Positions 1 through 7,602 of a DNA stretch of 64,000 nucleotides are shown here, one piece after another. The DNA is from Clostridiales bacterium 1_7_47FAA (GTDB taxonomy: Bacteria; Bacillota; Clostridia; Lachnospirales; Lachnospiraceae), in contig DS990260.1 in the NCBI GenBank assembly GCA_000155435.1, positions 2,526,862-2,590,861 of the forward strand. Reading direction: 5' to 3'. The notes under the pieces were generated by a model. That model was not told where the DNA came from, ran no database searches, and saw only the letters and a list, made by a program, of their open reading frames with translations. The translations under genes were made by a program, and so were the position numbers. Numbering within the stretch: the stretch's first letter is position 1; every line of letters begins with the position of its first letter.

Positions 1-775
1 CATTGCCTGCGGTTGTGGCAACTGCCCATCCGGCATATCCGGGACGCTTGCCAATCACGCGGTCGCAGAACACGATGAACGCGCCGCCCACGAATACAGA
101 GATAAGCCCCAGGATTACGCCAGGTATACCACCCTTAAGTACATTCATAAGATTGATTCCTGCTCCCAGCGTCAATCCCACAAAAGGAATCATCACAGCC
201 CCTGCAGGGGAAACGAAATCCGCAAATTTTTTATCCATATTGCCCAGGATCATACCTACCAGGATAGGGGTCACGGTTGCAATCAATGCCTGGATTGGAA
301 TATTGGCAAGACCGGATACCCCCATGGCGATCATGGTCATGAACGGTCCGTCATTCAGCGCCAGCAGCGCCATGGCGCCTCCGTCCACATCATCTCCGTA
401 TGTCTGCATCAGGGCCAGGTAAACGGAGCCGTTGCTGTTGGTTACGGCGCTGATGATTGCCAGTGCCGATAATCCCATGACTCCGGCAGGTCCGAATATC
501 TTACCTACGGTGATTCCAATCAGCGAGCCGATACAAAACTTTGAAAGCAGCAGGATTCCGCCCCGCTTCAGCACCCTTCCGATATCGCCCAGCTGCAGCG
601 TGGTTCCCAGGCATACAAGCTGGATTCCCATGGCGGTTGCGGCGCCTGCATTGGAAAATGTTGCTGTTGTCAGGGAGCCAAGCTGCAGCGCCTGGGGGAA
701 AAAGGTGTTTAAGACCGCGCCAATCAGAAGCGGTACAATCATCATTCCGGCAGGAACCTTTTTTAGGAAATTCAT
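1..775 (-). CDS. kdgT: 2-keto-3-deoxygluconate permease (KdgT family), 3' end cut by window edge
   Basis: The reading frame starts at the ATG at 775-773 behind a GAGGGGT ribosome site and runs open to base 1, giving 258 codons without a stop. The translation is a very hydrophobic chain beginning MNFLKKVPAGMMIVPLLIGA, with stretches such as SAVTNSNGSVYLALMQTYGD and LALNDGPFMTMIAMG that are typical of KdgT carriers. The family takes up 2-keto-3-deoxygluconate, a pectin/uronate breakdown product, by proton symport. About 8 membrane segments are visible; a full-length family member is about 320-330 residues, so roughly 70 are missing. It diverges from an IclR-type regulator, the usual arrangement for a sugar-acid uptake gene and its repressor. 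The family call is firm; the exact substrate is inferred. Confidence 0.85.
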   Translation of the reverse strand, partial: MNFLKKVPAGMMIVPLLIGAVLNTFFPQALQLGSLTTATFSNAGAATAMGIQLVCLGTTLQLGDIGRVLKRGGILLLSKFCIGSLIGITVGKIFGPAGVMGLSALAIISAVTNSNGSVYLALMQTYGDDVDGGAMALLALNDGPFMTMIAMGVSGLANIPIQALIATVTPILVGMILGNMDKKFADFVSPAGAVMIPFVGLTLGAGINLMNVLKGGIPGVILGLISVFVGGAFIVFCDRVIGKRPGYAGWAVATTAGN

Positions 776-803
776 TATCATAGTTTTACCCCTCTTTTCT
801 TTT

Positions 804-841
804 TGTACGTATATTCGTACGATATGCGCATTCTCGTACGT
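804..841. promoter_or_regulatory. Candidate operator cluster between kdgT and the IclR gene
   Basis: Three copies of an 8-bp near-palindrome with core GTACG lie close together: TGTACGTA at 804-811, TCGTACGA at 815-822 and TCGTACGT at 834-841. They sit 29-66 bp upstream of the kdgT start codon. Repeated palindromic half-sites in a divergent intergenic region are what an IclR dimer-of-dimers would bind. That IclR binds here is inference. Confidence 0.5.
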
Positions 842-964
842 CACATAAAAAGAATATATCTGATTCAAAGAAAAGTCAATATTAATTTAACATTTCGACA
901 TATCACACAAACGAATACATTTTATATTGTATATTTTTACTAGTGGCTTTCTCAAAATCCCGTC

Positions 965-973
965 TGGTATAAT
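965..973 (+). promoter_or_regulatory. Extended -10 promoter of the IclR gene
   Basis: A perfect TATAAT at 968-973 is preceded by TG at 965-966, giving an extended -10 (TGGTATAAT). It lies 28 bp before the start codon of the regulator. No good -35 is present at the right distance, which fits an extended -10 promoter. Confidence 0.6.
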
Positions 974-1001
974 AGACTCAGCAAGTTAAAAGGAGCAGAC
1001 C

Positions 1002-1793
1002 ATGCCAAATACAGAACATAAACCAACAGAGCGCGTTTTAAACATACTGGAGCTGCTGGGAACCACCCCATCCGGCCTCAGCCTTTCTGATATAGCCAAA
1101 CATATCGGTTCCCCCAAAACAACCGTGGCCCCTATCCTGCACACCATGGCCAGCCGGAACTTCATCGCATTCCACAGGGACAGCAGCCTTTACACCATAG
1201 GCATCGGCGCCTACCTGGCGGGCAGTTCCTATTATGGTGAAAAGAGCATCATGCAGTTCATCAAATCAGAAATGGAATATGCGGTCAATGAAACAAACGA
1301 AATCTGCCAATTCGGAATCCGTTCCGATAACAGCGTGCTTTACATAGCAAAGGTGGACTCAAAGGAGGCCATACGCCTTGTATCCAGCGTCGGGAAACGT
1401 CTGCCCCTCTACTGTACCGCTCTTGGCAAGGCCCTGCTGTACCAGCTCCCCTTTGAAAAGGTAAGGGCCTTATACCCTAACGGCCTGGAAAAGTTCACCG
1501 AATATACCATCACGGATTTTGAAACACTGGAAAAAGAGTGGGAAGAGATCAACGCCAGCAAGTTTGCCCACGAAAAAAAGGAAACCGCCCTGGACATCTG
1601 CTGCTACGCAGTCCCTATCTGCTGCAACCAGAAAACCATTGCCAGCCTGTCCATCAGCGTTCCTGCCTTTCGGGACACGGAAGAAAAAGCTGTGTTGATA
1701 AAAGATGTACTTAAAAAGGTGGGAAATACAATCGAACAGTATTTGTTTGAGAATAATTTGGATGAGAATGCGTTTTGTATTTATGAGGGGTGA
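1002..1793 (+). CDS. IclR family transcriptional regulator
   Basis: The 263-residue protein has the two IclR parts. A winged helix-turn-helix covers about residues 8-65 (GLSLSDIAKHIGSPKTTVAPILHTM is the recognition region). An effector-binding domain spans about 80-250 and includes the family signature around LPLYCTALGKALL and ETALDICCYAVPI. The start is set by AAGGAG 8 bp upstream. It is divergent from the kdgT-like permease and probably represses it until a sugar-acid intermediate appears; this role is inferred from position. A rare point is the C-rich stretch DICCYAVPICC where most relatives have DxExxxGVxCIAVP. Nothing suggests truncation. Confidence 0.9.
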   Translation: MPNTEHKPTERVLNILELLGTTPSGLSLSDIAKHIGSPKTTVAPILHTMASRNFIAFHRDSSLYTIGIGAYLAGSSYYGEKSIMQFIKSEMEYAVNETNEICQFGIRSDNSVLYIAKVDSKEAIRLVSSVGKRLPLYCTALGKALLYQLPFEKVRALYPNGLEKFTEYTITDFETLEKEWEEINASKFAHEKKETALDICCYAVPICCNQKTIASLSISVPAFRDTEEKAVLIKDVLKKVGNTIEQYLFENNLDENAFCIYEG

Positions 1794-1828
1794 GGATTGG
1801 TAGGATGAGGATGGAGGTGCATCCGTCC

Positions 1829-2060
1829 GTGAGTGGAATGGGGATGGGGGCCATGGATACGGCTGCGGGGCTAGCATGTCTAAGCCTGTGGGAATCGGCG
1901 CTGGACAAGAGTCTGGCTGCCAAACTCACGCCTTGTCTTATCCAACAATTTTGTTACTGAGTTCAGACAAAGGCGCCAGACTCTTAGCACCGATTCCCAC
2001 AGGCTAAGACCTGCACGCCCCTGTAGATGCATCCATGGCCCCCATCCCCATTCCACTCAC
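1829..2060. repeat. 232-bp imperfect inverted repeat
   Basis: The outer arms 1829-1858 and 2031-2060 are exact reverse complements over 30 bp. Further inward, 1878-1897 pairs with 1991-2010 (one mismatch), 1908-1917 pairs with 1975-1984 exactly, and 1930-1938 pairs with 1965-1974 with one bulged base. Together they fold into a long interrupted hairpin with a small AT-rich tip. It starts 36 bp after the IclR stop codon and carries no reading frame that looks like a protein. It could be a terminator-like structure, a small non-autonomous mobile element or a protein-binding palindrome. Bases 2061-2281 after it hold nothing recognisable. Confidence 0.75.
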
Positions 2061-2281
2061 CCGCTACGTATCGACAGCTTCCTGCATCACACGAATCCGG
2101 GGTGTGATTTATGAGTCTCTGCGGCGTAGTAGATACCAGTATGCCAGTGCATGTTGTCTGCCGTAGGTGTGCTCCGCAAAGAGGTGGCGTAGTGGGCGCT
2201 ATGACTAGGCTTTTCAGGCATATTTCTGGCGTAGATATCTGATGCTGGCTTTACTGGTATTTGTGTAAGGCTGTACTAACT

Positions 2282-2560
2282 ATGGCTTTCGTATTGATTT
2301 CATATTACGTTCTTATCGCTTAATTATTGTTTTTTATTGGCTTCTTATTGCCTTTTTATTATTTACTTTTCGTGCTTTTATTGCTCTTTGTTGCTTTCTT
2401 ATTGCCTTCTTATTACTTACTTATCGCGCTTCTATTGTTCTTTTGTTGCTTTCTTAATGCCTTCTTAATTATTTACTTATCGCGCTTCTATTGTTCTTTT
2501 GTTGCTTTCTTATTGTCTTCCTAATTATTTACTTATGGCGCTTTTATTGTTCTTTTAGTT
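2282..2560. repeat. Tandem repeat, about five 54-56 bp T-rich units
   Basis: Units beginning at about 2282, 2337, 2391, 2446 and 2502 share the pattern TTGCTTTCTTATTGCCTTCT, then ATTATTTACTTATCGCGCTT, then a TTGTTC run. The first unit is most divergent and the third to fifth are close copies. The plus strand is strongly pyrimidine-rich and the block is far more AT-rich than its neighbours. Open frames through it are artefacts of the repeat. Between it and the next element (2561-2764) nothing is recognisable. Confidence 0.8.
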
Positions 2561-2764
2561 GACCAGTTACAGTGCCAGATTAATGATAATTTGGACAGCA
2601 ATCCATATTCGATTGCACATCTAACTATAGAATGAATCCAAAAATATGTTAAAATACTCAACCTAAGATATCCCATAAACCAGCACACTGCCCGTGTCAT
2701 ATGGCGGGCGGGGCCTTCTTCCTTTCTGGTGTGGAGGTGGCAGACGCAGTGGACGGAAGATATA

Positions 2765-3064
2765 GCAACCTCTTCATAACCTTGGCAGGAGCGGGGGCGG
2801 GAGGCGGGCGGGCTTGCGGTTCCTTGTGGAGGGGGCTTGGTTTGCTTGCTCAAAAAATGGGCGGAAACAGGGCCGAGAGAGGGCTTCCAAGCCCGAACGC
2901 AGAGCGCCTACGGACGAAAAATCATCAAGATTTCTTCGGTAGTTGGCGCGGTGCCCTGTTTCCGTCCATTTTTTGAGTTAGCAAACCATGCGCCCGGAAC
3001 CAGGAACCGCAAGGCCGCCCGCCTCCCGCCCCTGTTCCCGGAACCAAACAAAAGCAGAGGTTGC
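2765..3064. repeat. 300-bp structured inverted-repeat element, copy A
   Basis: The ends GCAACCTCT (2765-2773) and AGAGGTTGC (3056-3064) pair. Inside them a GC-rich stem pairs 2791-2823 with 3003-3037, and a second long stem pairs 2839-2873 with 2950-2987. The tip carries a small hairpin GGGC/GCCC at 2881-2894, a stem GCGCC (2904-2908)/GGCGC (2945-2949) and a hairpin at 2915-2938 with loop ATCAA. A second copy at 27897-28198 has the same architecture with different stem bases that still pair, while the loop bases are the same. It begins 30 bp after the paaK stop codon, read on the minus strand. Confidence 0.85.
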
Positions 3065-3094
3065 GCACCCCCACGTTCCCTCTGCCTCCCCCCA

Positions 3095-4327
3095 TCAATA
3101 CCTATTATCAAACACCCTGGTAGACTTCTTCTCACTCCGCGGAAGTTCCCCCAGATCCACCAGCTTAACAACCGGCGTCAGGCCTATCCTGTTTTTGAAG
3201 CTGGTCTGGATTTCTATTTCAAGGGCGTACCTGTTAATGGATGGGTTGGTTTCCACAAACAGGGTCATTACATCCTTGCCCATGAGATGGTCTACCATGA
3301 CCTGATACTCACTGGATGCGCCTTCAATGGAGCTTAACAGTTCTTCTATCTGGCTTGGGAAAATGTTGACACCCTTTACTTTTACCATATCGTCCGTGCG
3401 TCCAATCAAGGTTCCGATTCTTGGATAAGGAGAACCACATGGGCAGTCGCCGGGCACAATCCTGGAAAGGTCATGGGTGCGGTAACGGATTAAGGGAGCG
3501 CCTTCTTTTTTCAGGGTTGTGATGACGATTTCCCCCACTTCCCCGTCAGGCAGGACTTCTCCTGTCTTCGGGTCCACAATCTCAATGTAAATAAAATCAT
3601 CCCAGTAATGCATGGCTCCCTGGGCCTGGCAGTTGATTGCAATGCCGGGACCATATACTTCCGTGAGTCCATAGATGTCGTAAAGGTCAACCCCCAGCTC
3701 GGCGGCAATCCGCTTCCTCATCTTGTCACCCCAGCGTTCCGATCCAATCACACCTTTTCTCAGGCATATCCTGTCCCCAATCCCCCTCTTGGCAATCTCC
3801 TCTGCCAACAGCAGGGCATAGGATGAGGTGGCGCACAGGACCGTGGACTTCATGTCCATCATCATGCGCAGCTGTTTATCCGTGTTGCCGGGTCCCATGG
3901 GCACGGTCATGGCCCCCAGACGCTCAGCTCCCAGCTGGAATCCGATTCCCGCTGTCCACAGCCCGTATCCCGGTGTAATCTGTATCCTGTCCATGTTGGT
4001 GATTCCAGCCATCTCATAACAGCGGGCAAACATCAGCGCCCAGTCATCCACATCCTGCTGGGTGTAGGGGATGATGACCGGGGTCCCGGTGGTCCCGGAT
4101 GAGGAGTGGATACGCACGATTTTATCTTCTGGTTCAGCCATGAGACCAAGGGGATACGCCTCCCTCAGGTCGCCTTTCCACGTAAACGGAAGCTTTTCAA
4201 AGTCCTCCTGCGACTGTATCTGGTCCACATTGATTCCTTCCAGCTTATGCTTGTAAAAACATTCCTTGCCAGTCAGTTTCTTAAGCTGTTCCTTTATGAG
4301 AAGGAACTGGGATTCTTTCATCTTCAT
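3095..4327 (-). CDS. paaK: Phenylacetate-CoA ligase family (aryl-acetate:CoA ligase)
   Basis: The 410-residue protein is an adenylate-forming ligase that activates phenylacetate, or a related aryl acid such as indoleacetate, to its CoA thioester with ATP. The phosphate-binding loop SSSGTTGTP is at about 75-83. The adenylation motif YDIYGLTEVYGPG, the YRTHDLSRIV hinge region and the C-terminal RTDDMVKVKGVNIFPSQIE segment are typical of PaaK. It is the last gene of iorA-iorB-paaK, 19 bp after iorB, so it probably works with Ior to interconvert arylacetate, arylacetyl-CoA and arylpyruvate. The T-box leader upstream probably controls all three genes. The exact aryl substrate cannot be read from sequence. 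Confidence 0.9.
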   Translation of the reverse strand: MKMKESQFLLIKEQLKKLTGKECFYKHKLEGINVDQIQSQEDFEKLPFTWKGDLREAYPLGLMAEPEDKIVRIHSSSGTTGTPVIIPYTQQDVDDWALMFARCYEMAGITNMDRIQITPGYGLWTAGIGFQLGAERLGAMTVPMGPGNTDKQLRMMMDMKSTVLCATSSYALLLAEEIAKRGIGDRICLRKGVIGSERWGDKMRKRIAAELGVDLYDIYGLTEVYGPGIAINCQAQGAMHYWDDFIYIEIVDPKTGEVLPDGEVGEIVITTLKKEGAPLIRYRTHDLSRIVPGDCPCGSPYPRIGTLIGRTDDMVKVKGVNIFPSQIEELLSSIEGASSEYQVMVDHLMGKDVMTLFVETNPSINRYALEIEIQTSFKNRIGLTPVVKLVDLGELPRSEKKSTRVFDNRY

Positions 4328-4346
4328 TGGTTCTATCCTCCGTTTT

Positions 4347-4934
4347 TCACGCGTGTTCTGAGACAGCGCCCAGGTTAAGCGCCGTCACATTCATGGCCCT
4401 GAACTTCTCAGGTACCCGTTTTAATATGGCCTGCTCCATTTCCTCCAGGGAAATGCCAATTAAACCGCTGGCAATGGCAGCGCCCAACAGCGCCACATTC
4501 AGTACCTTTGGAGAACCGCTCCTGGCACAGATGGCTGTGCCGTCCACCACCACCAGGTTATCCACGGTCTGTTTTAAATACTCCATCATCTCATTGCCTG
4601 TATAGGCGCCGCCTGTGAGGGAAGCAGTAACCGGACGGATCGGCACGGGTGACACCACCATGCAGCCTCCCTTTTTCAGGTATGGAAGACAGCGCACTGC
4701 CTCGGCGGGTTCAAAGCCAATGATGACGTCCGCTGCTTTGTATGGTATCAGGGGGGAGTGGATTTCCTCCCCAATCCGCACATGGCTGACCACGCTGCCG
4801 CCTCTCTGTGCCATTCCAATAGTTTCTGCCCCTCTGGCCTCCATCCCCTTTTCCATGGCTGCCAGGGCTATCAGGCGGGACGCAAGGACGGTTCCCTGTC
4901 CTCCCACTCCACATAACAATACATTTTTTGTCAT
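4347..4934 (-). CDS. iorB: Indolepyruvate:ferredoxin oxidoreductase, beta subunit
   Basis: The 195-residue chain has the gamma-type domain of 2-oxoacid:ferredoxin oxidoreductases: GVGGQGTVLASRLIA at about 8-22 and ARGAETIGMAQRGGSVVSHVRIG around 35-57. IorB pairs with IorA to convert aryl-2-oxoacids (indolepyruvate, phenylpyruvate) plus CoA to arylacyl-CoA, CO2 and reduced ferredoxin. The reaction can run backwards as a reductive carboxylation. The gene starts 15 bp after iorA and is followed after 19 bp by paaK. Length and order are normal for the family. Confidence 0.92.
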   Translation of the reverse strand: MTKNVLLCGVGGQGTVLASRLIALAAMEKGMEARGAETIGMAQRGGSVVSHVRIGEEIHSPLIPYKAADVIIGFEPAEAVRCLPYLKKGGCMVVSPVPIRPVTASLTGGAYTGNEMMEYLKQTVDNLVVVDGTAICARSGSPKVLNVALLGAAIASGLIGISLEEMEQAILKRVPEKFRAMNVTALNLGAVSEHA

Positions 4935-4949
4935 ATCTATCCTCCTCGC

Positions 4950-6821
4950 TTATTCCACAGGTTCGATGGCGTCCACGGTACATATCTGGCCGCAGAGTCC
5001 GCAGCCGGTACAGAGTCCGGAATCAATCTTAACCTTATCCTGGTCCAGCACCAGGGCCGGGCATCCGATTTCATTGATGCAGGTGCGGCAGTCCACACAT
5101 CTGTCCTCCACAATCCTGCATTTCTTCGTGGTTTTTACAATGGCAATGCAGGGAGCCTTGAATATCACGGCCTTTACCCCGTTTAGGGCGGAAAACTCCA
5201 GCACGGTGTCCACGCACTGCTTAAGATCCAGCGCATCCACGGTCCTTATGTGTTTTATGCCGATTCCCTCCAGTACATTTGTTATGTCAACCTTTTCCAC
5301 CACCTGGCCCATCATGGTATGGCCGGTTCCCGGATGGGGCTGGTGGCCTGTCATGGCCGTGGTGGAATTATCCAGGATGCACAGGGTGAGATTGGCCTCA
5401 TTGTACACTGCATTCACAATACCAGTCAGCCCGGAGGCAAAGAATGTGGAATCCCCGACAAAGGAGAAGTAACGCTTGTGCGGCTCCACCCTCTGCATCC
5501 CCTGCGCCATGGTAATGCCTGCACCCATGCACAGACAGGTATCCACCATGTCCAGAGGCTTTGCATTGCCCAGGGTATAGCATCCGATGTCTCCGCAGTA
5601 GATGCCTTCCACCGGCTCCTGTCCATCGGGCAGTTCCTGGTTCAGCTTTTCCATGGCACGCTTGACCGCATAGAAGGAAGCCCTGTGGGGACATCCCGCA
5701 CAAAGGACCGGAGGACGGATTGGGAGGGGCGGGACCGGAAGGGGGGCCGCACCGGCAGCCTCATCGGAAGCCTCATCCAGGGATTCCATATATTCTATGT
5801 ACGGTGCACCCAGATAAGCCTCCAGCACCTTGCGCACGGACTCCACGCTGTTCTCTCCTGCACACTGTACATCACCCGTAAGCTTTCCCCGGATATCCAC
5901 ATTCAGATGGTGTTTTCCGCAGAGAAGCATCAGTTCCTGCTCCAGCACCGGGTCCAGTTCTTCCACTGCCATGACCTCATTAAGGCCGTCCATGAACTGA
6001 AGCATCAGCTTTTCCGGCGTGGGGTTGGGCGTGGAAATCTTGATTACACGCGCGCCCTTGTATCCGTTCAGCGCTTCCATGACAAACTCATAACTGATTC
6101 CATGGGTGATGATTCCCTGGACAGTTTCCTTCTCTTCCCTGTGCAGCAGGTTGAAACGGTAACTGCTGAAGTCATCTCCGATTACAGGATTGCGCGCCTC
6201 AATCATCCTGTGGTTTGCATTGGACAGGCGCGGGAAGATAACCCATTTGTTGGAATCTTTCACGAATCCCTGTGGTGCCGGAAGACAGATACGTTCCTTT
6301 AACTCCACGCTGGCACAGCCATGGCAGATTCTTGTGGTGGGACGGAACAGCACCGGGGTATGGTATTTTTCCGAGTAATCAAATGCATCCCCAATCATCT
6401 CATAAGCTTCCTCCGGGGAACTGGGGTCAAATACAGGCAGCTTGGAGAACTGTCCGAAGTGACGCGTATCCTGTTCTGTCTGGGAGGATATGGGGCCTGG
6501 GTCGTCTGCCACCATGACAACCATGCCTCCCTTGACGCCCACATAGGCCAGGCTCATAAGGGGGTCCGAGGCCACATTAAGTCCCACCTGTTTCATGGTG
6601 ACCATGGTCCTGGCGCCCGTATAGGCGGCCGCGGCAGCCACCTCCATTGCCGCTTTTTCATTCACCGACCACTCCACATAGATATCACCTGGGTTGTGTT
6701 TTGCCACTGTCTCCAGGACTTCCGTGGACGGGGTGCCCGGATAACCCGATACCACCTGCACACCTGCCCTGACTGCTCCCAGGCCGATTGCTTCATTTCC
6801 CATTAAAAATGATTTGGACAT
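4950..6821 (-). CDS. iorA: Indolepyruvate:ferredoxin oxidoreductase, alpha subunit
   Basis: Start chosen at MSKSFLMGNEAIGLGAVRAG (6821) because AAGGAG lies 9 bp upstream; an earlier in-frame ATG at 6869 has no ribosome site and lies in the leader terminator. The 623-residue protein has an N-terminal pyrimidine-binding domain, a thiamine-diphosphate domain (GDIGCYTLGN and GDSTFFASG), and a C-terminal ferredoxin domain with cysteine motifs around RCVDCRTCINEIGCP and LCTGCGLCGQIC for two 4Fe-4S clusters. It catalyses CoA-dependent oxidative decarboxylation of aryl-pyruvates, or the reverse. First gene of iorA-iorB-paaK, downstream of a T-box leader. Confidence 0.93.
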   Translation of the reverse strand: MSKSFLMGNEAIGLGAVRAGVQVVSGYPGTPSTEVLETVAKHNPGDIYVEWSVNEKAAMEVAAAAAYTGARTMVTMKQVGLNVASDPLMSLAYVGVKGGMVVMVADDPGPISSQTEQDTRHFGQFSKLPVFDPSSPEEAYEMIGDAFDYSEKYHTPVLFRPTTRICHGCASVELKERICLPAPQGFVKDSNKWVIFPRLSNANHRMIEARNPVIGDDFSSYRFNLLHREEKETVQGIITHGISYEFVMEALNGYKGARVIKISTPNPTPEKLMLQFMDGLNEVMAVEELDPVLEQELMLLCGKHHLNVDIRGKLTGDVQCAGENSVESVRKVLEAYLGAPYIEYMESLDEASDEAAGAAPLPVPPLPIRPPVLCAGCPHRASFYAVKRAMEKLNQELPDGQEPVEGIYCGDIGCYTLGNAKPLDMVDTCLCMGAGITMAQGMQRVEPHKRYFSFVGDSTFFASGLTGIVNAVYNEANLTLCILDNSTTAMTGHQPHPGTGHTMMGQVVEKVDITNVLEGIGIKHIRTVDALDLKQCVDTVLEFSALNGVKAVIFKAPCIAIVKTTKKCRIVEDRCVDCRTCINEIGCPALVLDQDKVKIDSGLCTGCGLCGQICTVDAIEPVE

Positions 6822-6867
6822 TGCCCTTCTCCTTCCGTTATGTACATTTACTGCTATTTTCAGATAC

Positions 6868-7367
6868 AAAAAGACCTGTCCTTAAGAAAGGACAGGCCTG
6901 AATATACAGCACCTGTGGTACCACCTTATCTGCTTACCACTTTAACAAATATGCTAAGACGCGTTTGGGCAAAACTGAACTTCCAGACACAATCCGGCAC
7001 ATATTCTGCCTTTAACGCAGGCCTGCGGTCCGGATACTGGGGCTATAAATGCCGGATTATACATGCCAGACAGCTGCAACGGCCGATTGTCGCCTTCCTG
7101 CGGCACACTTCCATCTGCGGCTTTCCTGCGGCACACTTCCGTCTGCGGCCTTCCTGCTGCACGCTTCCGTCTGCAGTCTTCCTGCTGCATGTTTCCTTCT
7201 GCAGTCTTTCCTGCCGCATTCTTCCCGCCACAGTCTTCCTGCCCGCACCTAACCTGCCCGTTCACCTTTCCCTCAGCGGTCCATTTGCCGTCCGGCTTAT
7301 TACAGGAATCCCACCATCCCCTGCTCTCTGTGAATGCCCTTTACGGTTTGATCTCCGCTTCATCGGT
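6868..7367 (-). promoter_or_regulatory. T-box leader with apparent tryptophan (UGG) specifier
   Basis: Read on the minus strand, Stem I opens near 7367 with GATGAAGCGGAG, followed by the AGAGAG and GGTG-type conserved blocks. Its 3' side carries AAATGGACCGCT, whose CCGC pairs back with GCGG; the codon in the specifier position is TGG (7283-7281), i.e. Trp. The T-box core AAGGTGGTACCACAGG is at 6927-6912. A hairpin ACCTGTCCTT/AAGGACAGG (6874-6897) followed by five T's (6872-6868) is the terminator. Uncharged tRNA-Trp would be expected to turn on iorA-iorB-paaK. The leader is about 500 nt, long for the class, because a 28-bp repeat array sits between Stem I and the antiterminator. Confidence 0.85.
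7094..7255 (-). repeat. 28-bp tandem repeat inside the T-box leader
   Basis: On the minus strand the unit is GCAGGAAGGCC then GCAGACGGAAGTGTGC, with about five to six copies of decreasing similarity. Each unit itself looks like two 14-bp half-copies (GCAGGAAG and GCAGACGGAAG). It lies after Stem I and before the antiterminator and accounts for the unusual leader length. Apparent reading frames here come from the repeat. Confidence 0.85.
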
Positions 7368-7389
7368 TTAACACTTTACTTTATCAGTC

Positions 7390-7418
7390 ATTATTGCAGA
7401 TTTCACTGTAAATGTCAA
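7390..7418 (-). promoter_or_regulatory. Promoter of the T-box leader / iorA operon
   Basis: On the minus strand a perfect TTGACA (7418-7413) is separated by exactly 17 bp from AATAAT (7395-7390). The start of Stem I is about 22 bp downstream of the -10. This is a near-consensus housekeeping promoter. Confidence 0.85.
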
Positions 7419-7455
7419 TGACTTTCCAATGCATTTCCATACCTGTAATTCATGG

Positions 7456-7588
7456 CTGTTATTCCATAACCGCTATCCCATAACTGTTACTCCATAACCG
7501 CCACCCCATAACTGTTACTCCATAACCACTATTCCATAACTGCTATTCCATAACTGTTACTCCATAACCGCTATCCCATAACTGCTAT
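7456..7588. repeat. 14-bp tandem repeat, about 9.5 units
   Basis: Nine 14-bp units of the form CTGTTACTCCATAA alternating with CCGCTATCCCATAA run from 7456 to 7581, with a partial unit after. The alternation gives a 28-bp higher-order period, the same length as the array in the neighbouring T-box leader. It fills the gap between the uracil permease stop codon and the iorA promoter. Confidence 0.9.
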
Positions 7589-7602
7589 ACATACCCACCA
7601 TC

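Noticed and set aside
2701..3337. Several open frames in the GC-rich region before paaK
   Set aside because: They run through the 300-bp inverted-repeat element or antisense to paaK, have no ribosome sites and give low-complexity proteins.
6840..7421. 193-codon open frame opposite to the iorA leader
   Set aside because: It lies antisense to the T-box leader and consists largely of translated 28-bp repeats; promoter, T-box core and terminator explain the region better.
7456..7588. Possible CRISPR or iteron-type origin
   Set aside because: The units are 14 bp with no spacers, and no replication gene or DnaA box cluster is nearby.
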